NCBI GenBank assembly: GCA_013695885.1
Contig: JACCZP010000121.1
Location: 1-6,458 of the forward strand
Length of the DNA stretch: 6,458 nt
From: Thermoleophilaceae bacterium
GTDB taxonomy: Bacteria; Actinomycetota; Thermoleophilia; Solirubrobacterales; Thermoleophilaceae
Direction: 5' to 3'
Positions 1-5,838 of this stretch are shown here, piece by piece; position 1 is the first letter of the stretch, and each line of letters begins with the position of its first letter. A program made the position numbers and the translations under genes. The notes below the pieces were generated by a model, which made no database searches, had not been told where the DNA came from, and worked only from the letters and a program-made list of their open reading frames with translations.

Positions 1-1850
1 TGGCGCCCTCGCCCCCCTCCGGGGCGCGCCGGGAGGACCTGCGCAACGTCGCGATCGTGGCCCACGTGGACCACGGCAAGACCACGCTGGTGGACGCGAT
101 GCTGTGGCAGTCGGGTGCCTTCCGCGCGAACTCGGACACGCCAGATCGGGTGATGGACTCGACCGACCTCGAGCGCGAGAAGGGCATCACCATCCTCGCC
201 AAGAACACCGCGTTCCGCTACCGGGGCGTGAAGCTGAACATCGTCGACACCCCCGGCCACGCGGACTTCGGCGGAGAGGTGGAGCGGGGGCTGACCATGG
301 TCGACGGCGTCCTTCTGCTGGTCGACGCCTCCGAGGGCCCCCTGCCCCAGACCCGGTTCGTGCTCCGCAAGGCGCTCGAGGCGCGGCTGCCGGTGATCCT
401 CGTGGTCAACAAGGTGGATCGCCCCGACGCGCGGATCGCCGAGGTGGTGGACGAGGTCTACGAGCTGTTCCTCGACCTCGACGCCGACGAGGAGCAGATC
501 GAGTTCCCGATCGCCTACTCCAACGCCCGCGCCGGCCGGGCCACGCTCGAGGAGGGCGCCGAGGGCACCGACCTCGGACCGCTGCTCGACCTGCTGCTGG
601 AGCACATCGCCGCTCCGGCGTACGAGCCCGACCACCCCCTCCAGGCGCAGGTCACCAACCTCGACGCCTCGCCCTACGTGGGTCGACTGGCGCTGTGCCG
701 GGTGCGCCACGGCACCATCCGCGCCGGAGCGCCGATCGCGTGGTGCCGCGCCGACGGGCGCATCGAGCGCGCGACGGTGAGCCGCCTGTACGTGACCGAC
801 GCCCTCGACCGGGTGGAGACCGACGAGGCCGGACCCGGGGAGATCATCGCCGTGGCCGGGATGCCGGAGATCACGATCGGAGAGACCCTGGCCGACCCCG
901 AGGACCCCCGGCCGCTGCCGGTGATCACCGTCGACGAGCCCTCGCTTTCGGTGGTGGTGGGGATCAACAACTCGCCCCTGTCCGGCCAGGACGGCTCGCG
1001 GCTCACCGCGCGCCAGGTGCGTGCCCGGCTCGACCAGGAGCTGGTGGGTAACGTCTCGATCCGGGTCCGCGACACCGAGCGCCCCGACGCCTGGGAGGTG
1101 CAGGGCCGCGGCGAGCTCCAGCTCGCGGTGCTTGTCGAGCTGATGCGACGCGAGGGCTTCGAGATGACCGTCGGGCAGCCCCGCGTGGTCACCCGCATGG
1201 TGGACGGGAAGGTCCACGAGCCCATCGAGCGCCTGACCATCGACGTGCCCGACGACTACGTGGGCGTGGTCACCCAGCTCGTCGCCCTGCGCAAGGGCCG
1301 CCTCGAGCAGATGGTCAACCACGGCACCGGATGGGTGCGGATGGACTACCTCGTGCCGGCGCGCGGGCTGATCGGCTTTCGCACCGAGTTCCTGACCGAG
1401 ACCCGGGGCACCGGCATCATCCATCACGTCTTCGACCGCTGGGAGCCGTGGGCCGGCGAGGTGCGTACACGTCCCTCGGGGGCCCTCGTGGCCGACCGGC
1501 GCGGGCGCACCGCGTCCTTCGCCCTTTTCAGCCTGCAGGAGCGCGGGGCGCTGTTCGTCGGGCCCGGCGAGGAGGTCTACGAGGGGATGATCATCGGGGA
1601 GAACGCGCGGCCCCAGGACCTCGACGTGAACGCGATCAAGGAGAAGCAACAGACCAATGTGCGCGCCGCGAGCGCCGACGTGCTCGTGCGCCTCGTCCCT
1701 CCGCGGAAGCTGTCGCTCGACCAGGCGCTCGAGTTCCTGCGCGACGACGAGTGCGTGGAGGTGACGCCCCACGCCGTCCGGCTGCGGAAGGTTGAGCTCG
1801 ACGGCGGGACGCGGGCAAAGATGGCCCGTCGCCGGAGAGACTCGGGCTAG
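1..1850 (+). CDS. typA: Translational GTPase TypA/BipA, 5' end cut off by the window
   Basis: A ribosome-associated GTPase of the EF-G/EF-Tu superfamily, implicated in 50S subunit assembly and in stress and low-temperature growth. All GTPase motifs are visible: G1 AHVDHGKTT (60-86), switch I ending GITIL (183-197), G3 DTPGH (246-260) and G4 NKVD (408-419). After the GTPase domain come the beta-barrel domain II, EF-G-like domains III and V, and the TypA-specific C-terminal region, with signatures [12 protein letters not shown] (1356-1391), EPWAGE, LQERG and [10 protein letters not shown]. The frame is open from base 3 and reads ...[11 protein letters not shown] directly into G1. The GTG at 57 falls inside the conserved beta1/P-loop segment and cannot be the start; the true start lies left of base 1. 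The visible part is about 615 codons, close to full family length. The C-terminus ends in a short basic tail before TAG at 1848. Its neighbour is convergent, 16 bp away. Identification is very secure. Confidence 0.97.
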   Translation, partial: APSPPSGARREDLRNVAIVAHVDHGKTTLVDAMLWQSGAFRANSDTPDRVMDSTDLEREKGITILAKNTAFRYRGVKLNIVDTPGHADFGGEVERGLTMVDGVLLLVDASEGPLPQTRFVLRKALEARLPVILVVNKVDRPDARIAEVVDEVYELFLDLDADEEQIEFPIAYSNARAGRATLEEGAEGTDLGPLLDLLLEHIAAPAYEPDHPLQAQVTNLDASPYVGRLALCRVRHGTIRAGAPIAWCRADGRIERATVSRLYVTDALDRVETDEAGPGEIIAVAGMPEITIGETLADPEDPRPLPVITVDEPSLSVVVGINNSPLSGQDGSRLTARQVRARLDQELVGNVSIRVRDTERPDAWEVQGRGELQLAVLVELMRREGFEMTVGQPRVVTRMVDGKVHEPIERLTIDVPDDYVGVVTQLVALRKGRLEQMVNHGTGWVRMDYLVPARGLIGFRTEFLTETRGTGIIHHVFDRWEPWAGEVRTRPSGALVADRRGRTASFALFSLQERGALFVGPGEEVYEGMIIGENARPQDLDVNAIKEKQQTNVRAASADVLVRLVPPRKLSLDQALEFLRDDECVEVTPHAVRLRKVELDGGTRAKMARRRRDSG

Positions 1851-1861
1851 CGCCGCTGCCG

Positions 1862-1880
1862 GGCCGTCAGCTCGACGGCC
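1862..1880. terminator. Stem-loop at the convergent 3' ends of typA and the membrane gene
   Basis: A perfect 7-bp inverted repeat, GGCCGTC (1862-1868) and GACGGCC (1874-1880), encloses the 5-nt loop AGCTC. It starts 12 bp after the typA stop and overlaps the stop codon and last codons of the opposing gene. The symmetric stem could act on transcripts from either side. No U-tract follows on either strand, so it would not be a classical intrinsic terminator; U-tract-poor hairpins are often proposed as terminators in GC-rich actinobacteria. The role is inferred from position and symmetry. Confidence 0.4.
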
Positions 1881-2625
1881 TCTCGGCCGGGCTCGGGTCG
1901 GCGCTGGGAGCCCCGCCGATGAGGTTCGTCCAGCGCGTGCGCCGCCGCGACCAACGCACCTCGCGGGCATGCGCGCGGGCCATCTTCCGCCCGTCCGCAC
2001 CGTAGAACCAGCGCGACCACGGGGAGCTCGGGCGGGCGAGGCGGATGGCGGCGACGTCGGCCACCACGGGGAAGAACAGCCCGACGAGCCCGAGCACGAA
2101 CTTGCCCTTCATGAAGGCGATCGAGCAGACGACCACGTTGGCCACCCACAGCGCGGCGGCCACGGCGAACGGCACCGAGTGGTCGATGTCGAGCGGCTGC
2201 GCCACCAGGAACAGCCCGGCGGCCAGCGCCGCCAGCACCACGGCGTCGACCGAGAGGCGACCCTGCTCGGACCAGTACACGTCCTTCAGGTAGAGCCAGA
2301 GCGCGAACTCGTCGAGGGTGAGGCCGGCGCCGATCCCGAAGAGGATGGCCAGCACGTTGCGTCCGGCCGCCTCGGGGTCGATGGCGAACGAGAGGAACCC
2401 GACCACGAGCAGCGTGACGATTCCGAACACCAGGTGGTGGACGTGGACCCCGCTCCTGGTCTCGACGCTCCCAGGCCACCACGTCACGCGCGGGGAGCGC
2501 TGGAGGCGGGTGGAGAGGCGGACGAGCGCGAACGACGCGAGCATTGCGGCCAGCAGCAGCCCGGCGGCCTCCCGGCCCGGCTCTACCGCAGCGTCGGTGT
2601 AGACCGTGAGGGCGCCCGCGTGCAA
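1867..2625 (-). CDS. Conserved six-helix integral membrane protein with HxHH motif, function unknown
   Basis: A polytopic membrane protein of about 252 residues. Hydrophobic segments are predicted near residues 20-37, 64-83, 90-112, 127-145, 150-170 and 175-193. Polar residues sit at helix edges: a TWWPGS segment, then VHVHH (His61, His63, His64) entering helix 2, LDEFALWL (Asp105, Glu106) in helix 3, and the loop KDVYWSEQGR before helix 4. The C-terminal tail of about 50 residues is basic and cytoplasmic-looking. The pattern resembles uncharacterised actinobacterial membrane proteins I recall, but I know no assigned function. The clustered His and acidic residues could bind a metal or form a membrane-embedded active site; that is speculation. 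The start is uncertain. In-frame options are GTG at 2709, GTG at 2670 and TTG at 2625, none with a clear Shine-Dalgarno. I chose TTG 2625 because it puts helix 1 near the N-terminus and leaves space for two divergent promoters, and because a TACACT -10-like hexamer lies 10 nt upstream. Confidence 0.75.
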   Translation of the reverse strand: MHAGALTVYTDAAVEPGREAAGLLLAAMLASFALVRLSTRLQRSPRVTWWPGSVETRSGVHVHHLVFGIVTLLVVGFLSFAIDPEAAGRNVLAILFGIGAGLTLDEFALWLYLKDVYWSEQGRLSVDAVVLAALAAGLFLVAQPLDIDHSVPFAVAAALWVANVVVCSIAFMKGKFVLGLVGLFFPVVADVAAIRLARPSSPWSRWFYGADGRKMARAHAREVRWSRRRTRWTNLIGGAPSADPSPAERPSS

Positions 2626-2635
2626 GGGGGAGCCG

Positions 2636-2641
2636 AGTGTA
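2636..2641 (-). promoter_or_regulatory. Candidate -10 box for the membrane protein gene
   Basis: On the minus strand this reads TACACT, matching the TAnnnT pattern of sigma-70-type -10 boxes, 10 nt before the TTG at 2625. Transcription would start around 2629, giving a leader of only a few bases. No TTGACA-like -35 is visible at 16-18 bp. Support is weak and depends on the chosen start. Confidence 0.25.
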
Positions 2642-2719
2642 TGGCGAGGGCGGCGCGCCGGGATACACACCGGCAAGGCTCGACCGATACGGCTCGGAGC
2701 CCGGCGCACGGGTCGCTCG

Positions 2720-2728
2720 TGCTACGGT
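2720..2728 (+). promoter_or_regulatory. Extended -10 promoter of the toxin-antitoxin operon
   Basis: TGCTACGGT matches the extended -10 form TGnTAnnnT. The hexamer TACGGT (2723-2728) ends 8 nt before the antitoxin GTG at 2737, so transcription should begin at or within about two bases of the start codon, giving a leaderless or nearly leaderless mRNA. This agrees with the lack of a Shine-Dalgarno there. No -35 is recognisable, as is usual for extended -10 promoters. A small inverted repeat, TGTG-C-CACA (2728-2736), lies between the -10 and the start and could be an operator for autorepression, though its short arms may be chance. Confidence 0.55.
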
Positions 2729-2736
2729 GTGCCACA

Positions 2737-2997
2737 GTGGACGTGTCGGTGCGAGAGTTGCGCAACCACACCGCCCGCGTGGTCGCCGCGGTGGAGAGCG
2801 GCCAGCCGGTGGTGCTGACCGTGCACGGCCGTCCGGTGGCCGACATAGTCCCGCGCCGCACGCGCAGCGAGCGACGCCCCACCGAGCTCGTGCTGGCGGA
2901 CCTCGCCGCTGTCACCGCTCTCGCTGCGGAGCTCGGCGTTCGCTCCGAGGCGTCGGACTTCGACGTGGGACTGACCACCGACGACATGGTCGGGTGA
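2737..2997 (+). CDS. vapB: Phd/YefM-family antitoxin of a VapBC-type toxin-antitoxin module
   Basis: An 86-residue antitoxin, typical of the Phd/YefM family. The N-terminal domain (residues 1-41) contains VSVRELRNHTARVV, a GQPVVLTVHGRPVADIVP hairpin and then a basic RRTRSERR stretch. In this family the domain dimerises and binds the operator. The C-terminal half (about 45-86) is acidic and low in structure, ending DVGLTTDDMVG, as expected for the segment that wraps and blocks the toxin. The start is GTG at 2737: it gives the canonical N-terminus MDVSVREL and sits just downstream of the extended -10 box. An in-frame GTG at 2719 would lie on the promoter itself. The stop overlaps the toxin start (GTGA), giving translational coupling and the usual antitoxin-first order. 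Autorepression is expected from the family, not shown here. The partner is a PIN toxin, so VapB is used in the functional sense; the fold is Phd-like. Confidence 0.9.
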   Translation: MDVSVRELRNHTARVVAAVESGQPVVLTVHGRPVADIVPRRTRSERRPTELVLADLAAVTALAAELGVRSEASDFDVGLTTDDMVG

Positions 2998-3389
2998 ACG
3001 GCTACCTGATGGACACGAGCGTCTTCGTGGCGGCCGAGCAGGGTCGGCCACTGGGTGACGCGCCCGTGGGGGACGCGCGCATCTCGGTGGCGACGCTGAC
3101 GGAGCTCATGGTCGGGGCTCGCCGCGCCGCCGAGGGCCCCGTCCGCGCCCTTCGCGACCTGACGCTCGCGCGTGCTCGGAGCTTCGTCGCCATCCCGTAC
3201 GACGAGCTCGTCGCCGAGAGACTGGCCGACCTGTTGACCCGAGCGCGCGACCGGGGTCGCCGCGCGGGCGCGATGGATGCGATCGTCGCGGCCACCGCGC
3301 TGGTCCACGACCTGACGGTGTGGACTCAGGACGACGACTTCGAGGTGCTGGCCGTGCTCGACCGGGCACTTCGCGTCCAGCGCGGCTGA
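2994..3389 (+). CDS. vapC: VapC-type PIN-domain ribonuclease toxin
   Basis: A 131-residue PIN-domain protein, the usual VapC length. PIN toxins are Mg2+/Mn2+-dependent RNases that cleave tRNA or rRNA and stop translation when the antitoxin is lost. The acidic metal-binding residues are all present: Asp7 in YLMDTSVF, Glu37 in TLTELMVGA, Asp95 in AMDAIVAATA, and Asp113/Asp115 in WTQDDDFE. The active site therefore looks intact and the module is probably functional. Translation is taken from GTG 2994, whose GTGA overlaps the antitoxin stop. ATG at 3009 would leave only one residue before the catalytic Asp, so GTG is preferred. The RNA target cannot be inferred from sequence. Confidence 0.93.
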   Translation: MNGYLMDTSVFVAAEQGRPLGDAPVGDARISVATLTELMVGARRAAEGPVRALRDLTLARARSFVAIPYDELVAERLADLLTRARDRGRRAGAMDAIVAATALVHDLTVWTQDDDFEVLAVLDRALRVQRG

Positions 3390-3395
3390 GTCCGC

Positions 3396-3412
3396 CCGCG
3401 GCCTCACCGCGG
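3396..3412 (+). terminator. Weak GC stem-loop after the toxin gene
   Basis: CCGCGG (3396-3401) and CCGCGG (3407-3412) can pair as a 6-bp all-GC stem with the 5-nt loop CCTCA, 6 bp after the vapC stop. Only TT follows, so there is no real U-tract. Position suggests an operon-end hairpin, but a 6-bp GC stem is common by chance at this base composition. Confidence 0.3.
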
Positions 3413-3578
3413 TTGCCCGCCGGAAGGCGATGGCCAGCCAGAGCAGGCCACGTTGGGCATCCGTCCGCAGGGCGCACCTCGCGGCGACCGCCCATGTCCC
3501 GGCCCCGGCGAACGCATCCGCCCGGCCTGGCAGCCTCCGCCCTGTGGACTCGTCCAAGGCTGACCCTCACGACCCAGG

Positions 3579-4223
3579 TTGACCCAGTCCCGCTCCGAAC
3601 GTGAGGTCGAGTTCGGACGCATCGTCGCGTTCAGCGACGGCGTGATGGCGATCGCCATCACCCTCCTGGTCCTGAACGTGAGCGTGCCCGACCTGCCGGC
3701 GGGCCGGGAGGACGAGCTCACCAGGGCGCTCCTGCGGCGATGGCCCGATCTCCTCTCCTACGCGCTCAGCTTCGCGGTGGTGGGCCGCTTCTGGCTGGTC
3801 CACCACCGGTTCTTCGGCACGCTGGAGCGCTTCGACGCACGGCTGCTCGTGCTCAACCTTCTCTTCCTGGGGCTGATCGCGCTGGTGCCGTTCACCACCG
3901 AGGTGCTCGACAGCTACGGGACCGAGCCGGCTGCACCGATCCTCTACGCGCTGTCGCTCGGACTGGCCGGCCTGGCCAACTGGGCGATGGTCGACCATGC
4001 GATCCGCCGCGACCTGGTGCGGCCGGAGGCACGAGCTGCGACCCTTCCCTACGCCCGCGGGCAGGGGCTGCTGCCGTTCATCATCTTCGCCGCGTCGATG
4101 CCGATCGCCCTCGTGAGCCCGACCGCGGCCGAGCTCTCGTGGGTCTTGATCTTCGTCGTGGTCGTTCTCCGGCGGCGGACCCGGCGAGGGCCCGCATCGT
4201 CGTCGACGCGTCGGCCCCTCTAG
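3579..4223 (+). CDS. TMEM175-family (DUF1211) potassium channel
   Basis: A 214-residue membrane protein of the bacterial TMEM175 family, potassium-selective channels that assemble as tetramers of a single six-helix repeat. The family signature is at the N-terminus: RIVAFSDGVMAIAITLLVL (residues 14-32), where the FSD motif begins helix 1 and the AIAITLLVL face lines the pore. Further hydrophobic segments lie near 56-74, 89-110, 119-139, 163-180 and 186-197. WLVHHRFF (72-79) in helix 2 and LVPF (102-105) in helix 3 are also typical. The C-terminus is a short basic tail. The start is TTG 3579: an in-frame TGA at 3561-3563 lies just upstream, and the next in-frame GTG/ATG are inside FSDGVM and would destroy the signature. 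No good Shine-Dalgarno is visible. It is 189 bp from vapC and probably separately transcribed. Family membership is clear; ion selectivity is inferred from the family. Confidence 0.92.
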   Translation: MTQSRSEREVEFGRIVAFSDGVMAIAITLLVLNVSVPDLPAGREDELTRALLRRWPDLLSYALSFAVVGRFWLVHHRFFGTLERFDARLLVLNLLFLGLIALVPFTTEVLDSYGTEPAAPILYALSLGLAGLANWAMVDHAIRRDLVRPEARAATLPYARGQGLLPFIIFAASMPIALVSPTAAELSWVLIFVVVVLRRRTRRGPASSSTRRPL

Positions 4224-4354
4224 ACATCTCGGTACCTCGCAAGCCTGCTCGGCGCCCTGGTCGACCGCGCGGTCGGCGCGCGTGTCGTCAGCCATCGCGG
4301 CGCCCGCTGCTGCAGATCGCGGTGTGCAGCTCTGTCGTGAGCCGGGCGATCTCC

Positions 4355-4374
4355 TCCCCCGAACGGGGGGTATA
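4355..4374. promoter_or_regulatory. Inverted GC-box with GGGGGGTATA half, CsoR-like operator candidate
   Basis: CCCCC (4356-4360), a GAAC spacer and GGGGGG (4365-4370) followed by TATA form an inverted repeat. The right half GGGGGGTATA resembles half of the CsoR/RcnR-family operator (TATACCCC-n-GGGGTATA), but the left half lacks the matching TATA, so the match is partial. It lies about 40 bp upstream of the -10 proposed for the zinc-ribbon gene and 132 bp after the channel gene stop. It could also be a hairpin terminator without a U-tract for the channel gene. No CsoR or copper gene is in the window. Confidence 0.3.
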
Positions 4375-4410
4375 CCGCGCGCCGGACGTGGCCGGGCGCG
4401 GGCGAGAGCG

Positions 4411-4416
4411 TACGTT
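4411..4416 (+). promoter_or_regulatory. Candidate -10 box for the zinc-ribbon/kinase/regulator operon
   Basis: TACGTT matches TAnnnT and ends 6 nt before GTG 4423. The expected transcription start is therefore at or next to the first base of the start codon, again suggesting a leaderless mRNA. No Shine-Dalgarno precedes this GTG and no clear -35 element is seen. Confidence 0.45.
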
Positions 4417-4422
4417 CGGTGC

Positions 4423-4695
4423 GTGGCCACGCTCGAGACGGCACACTTCCGAGGCGATGACGCCGACGTGCTCGTGGCCGCCTCCCTCGCCTGCCCGGGC
4501 TGCCTCTCGAGTGACGTCCGGTGGACGCTCGACGCGGAGTCGTTCGACCCGTCGGTCGAGGTCTCGTGCGACGCCTGCGGCCACCGGCGACGCGTGTTCC
4601 TCGAGCCGATGCAGGAGCTCCGCCTCGCGCTCCACGAAGAGCGCCCGCTGGGCCAGGACATGCGGACCACGCCCGCACCGGGCGTCGCGCTGTAG
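4423..4695 (+). CDS. Small CxxC-CxxC zinc-ribbon protein, function unknown
   Basis: A 90-residue soluble protein with two cysteine pairs, CPGC (Cys24, Cys27) and CDAC (Cys49, Cys52), 21 residues apart: the arrangement of a four-cysteine zinc ribbon. The pairs are joined by a hydrophilic segment (VRWTLDAESFDPSVEVS) and followed by GHRRRVFL and a charged C-terminus without membrane segments. The fold is clear, but the family and target are not recognised; it could bind nucleic acid or a protein partner, or merely be a metal-stabilised accessory protein. GTG 4423 is chosen because of the -10 box directly before it. The frame stays open upstream to 4282, but that extension is Arg/Ala-rich, lacks features and would cross the promoter and GC-box. 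The stop lies 33 bp before the kinase gene on the same strand, so co-transcription is likely. Confidence 0.72.
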   Translation: MATLETAHFRGDDADVLVAASLACPGCLSSDVRWTLDAESFDPSVEVSCDACGHRRRVFLEPMQELRLALHEERPLGQDMRTTPAPGVAL

Positions 4696-4715
4696 AGGCT
4701 GTCTCACCTTGCCGC

Positions 4716-4721
4716 GAGAGG
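4716..4721 (+). promoter_or_regulatory. Ribosome binding site of the histidine kinase gene
   Basis: GAGAGG lies 7 nt before GTG 4729 and supports that codon as the kinase start. It differs from the upstream genes, which lack such a site, and fits an internal operon gene translated from a leadered position. Confidence 0.6.
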
Positions 4722-4728
4722 CTCGCCC

Positions 4729-5838
4729 GTGAGCCTCTCGACCCCGGCGCGGGTTGAGGCCCTCGAGGTCTTCGTCGCACTCCTCTCGGAGGCCGACGCC
4801 CCCGAGGCCCCCGAGTCGTTCTTCAACCGGATCTGTGAGGCCGTCTGCCGGCTCACGACGATGGAGCGGGCGGTGGTCTTCTTCTACGACGACGCCCGAC
4901 GCGAGGTCCGGGCGGTGGGAGCGCACGCCATTGAGCTGGCCGAGCTGGCCGACCTGAGGACCAGCCTGGGCGAGAACCCCTGGGCGCAGAAGGCCCTGGG
5001 CGAGGATCGCGTGGTGGTGATTGCCGAGCGCTTCGACGAGGAGCTGCCGGCTGTCTACGAGCGGTTCCTGCCCATCACCAAGCTCACCGGCACTCCCATC
5101 TCGGCGGCCGGGCGCTGGTTCGGCGTGATCCTGGCCGACCGCGCCGGCGCCGACTTCGACCTCTCGCAGGTCGAGTCGCACGCCCTGTGGACCCTCGGGA
5201 AGCTCGCCGCGCTCGCCGCCAGCGCTCGCCTGGTGGCCCACCAGCAGGAGCGCGCCAGGGGCCTGGCTGACCGCATCGAGCTGGCCCGGGACATTCACGA
5301 CCGGGTGGTGCAGCGCCTGTTCGGGGTCTCGCTGGCGCTGTCGACCGGTCAGCAGCTCGAGGCCGACGAGCGTGCCCGCCTCGGCGCCGAGGTCCATTCG
5401 GCCCTATCCGACCTGCGCGAGGCGCTCGCGCGACCGCTGGCCCCACGCCCGCGCAGCACCGGCATCCCGCTGCGGGCCGAGCTCGAGCGTCTGGCCCAGG
5501 ACGGGGGAGGCCTGCCGGTGAAGGTGTCCTGCATCGAGCTCGAGGACATGCCCGAGCGCCTGGAGCCGCTCGTCCAGGCCGCGCTCGCAGAGGCCCTGCG
5601 CAACGCCGCCAAGCACGCCGATCCCTCGCGGGTGGAGGTGACGGCCCGTCGCGACGAAGGCGCCTTCGTGCTCGAGGTGGAGAATGACGGCGTCAACGGC
5701 GAGCCCTCGGCCGCGGGCGGGATGGGCCTGCGACTGACCGCGGTCGAGGCACTCCAGGAGGGTGGGATGCTCGAGTTCGGTCCACCCGCCCCAGGGCTGT
5801 GGAGAATGCGTCTGGTCCTGCCCGCGGAGGAGGGATGA
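4729..5838 (+). CDS. GAF-domain sensor histidine kinase, HisKA_3/NarL class
   Basis: A 369-residue soluble two-component kinase without membrane helices, so it senses a cytoplasmic or membrane-permeant cue. Residues about 10-165 form a GAF-like sensor domain. The dimerisation/phosphotransfer region follows, with the phosphoacceptor His190 in ARDIHDRVVQ. Asp191 and Gln195 make the DxxxQ motif linked in HisKA_3 kinases to phosphatase activity towards the regulator, so a bifunctional enzyme is likely. The ATP-binding domain shows the N box (EALRNAAKHAD, Asn292), a D box (NDG, Asp320) and a compact G box (GGMGL, 330-334). The N-terminal domain carries Cys36 and Cys40; whether they bind anything is unknown. 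GTG 4729 has a GAGAGG site at 7 nt. The stop overlaps the response-regulator ATG. The signal is not predictable from sequence. Assignment as kinase is secure; the GAF label rests on fold-like pattern and position. Confidence 0.92.
   Translation: MSLSTPARVEALEVFVALLSEADAPEAPESFFNRICEAVCRLTTMERAVVFFYDDARREVRAVGAHAIELAELADLRTSLGENPWAQKALGEDRVVVIAERFDEELPAVYERFLPITKLTGTPISAAGRWFGVILADRAGADFDLSQVESHALWTLGKLAALAASARLVAHQQERARGLADRIELARDIHDRVVQRLFGVSLALSTGQQLEADERARLGAEVHSALSDLREALARPLAPRPRSTGIPLRAELERLAQDGGGLPVKVSCIELEDMPERLEPLVQAALAEALRNAAKHADPSRVEVTARRDEGAFVLEVENDGVNGEPSAAGGMGLRLTAVEALQEGGMLEFGPPAPGLWRMRLVLPAEEG
5826..5834 (+). promoter_or_regulatory. Strong ribosome binding site of the response regulator gene
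   Basis: GGAGGAGGG directly precedes ATG 5835, inside the last kinase codons. Its strength and the ATGA overlap select this ATG over the in-frame upstream codon at 5799 and indicate translational coupling with the kinase. Confidence 0.7.

Noticed and set aside
57..59. GTG as the typA start codon
   Set aside because: It lies within the conserved strand leading into the P-loop, and the frame is open upstream with the family-typical LRNVAIV; the gene begins left of the window.
1792..2736. Long plus-strand open frame running into the antitoxin, suggesting a fusion of a long N-terminal domain to the antitoxin
   Set aside because: The extension is antisense to the membrane protein gene, has the His/Arg/Glu-rich composition of a GC-rich shadow frame, and crosses the antitoxin promoter.
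2583..3557. Minus-strand open frame with a mildly hydrophobic N-terminal stretch in the 3390-3557 gap
   Set aside because: Most of it is antisense to the toxin and antitoxin, no family motif is recognisable and no ribosome binding site precedes it.
4262..4275. 14-bp perfect palindrome CGACCGCGCGGTCG
   Set aside because: At this GC content about one such palindrome is expected by chance in the window, and it has no positional link to a promoter.
4282..4422. N-terminal extension of the zinc-ribbon protein
   Set aside because: Arg/Ala-rich without features, and it would include the GC-box and the -10 element.
3567..4670. Long minus-strand open frame opposite the channel and zinc-ribbon genes
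   Set aside because: Charged, low-complexity composition typical of the complement of GC-rich coding DNA; the plus-strand genes have clear family signatures.
4288..5397. Long minus-strand open frame opposite the kinase and zinc-ribbon genes
   Set aside because: Shadow of the plus-strand coding region, with no recognisable domain and a Leu/Arg/Glu/Gly-biased composition.
5799..5834. Upstream start for the response regulator
   Set aside because: ATG 5835 has a GGAGGAGGG binding site, the usual 4-bp overlap with the kinase stop and the normal N-terminal length.
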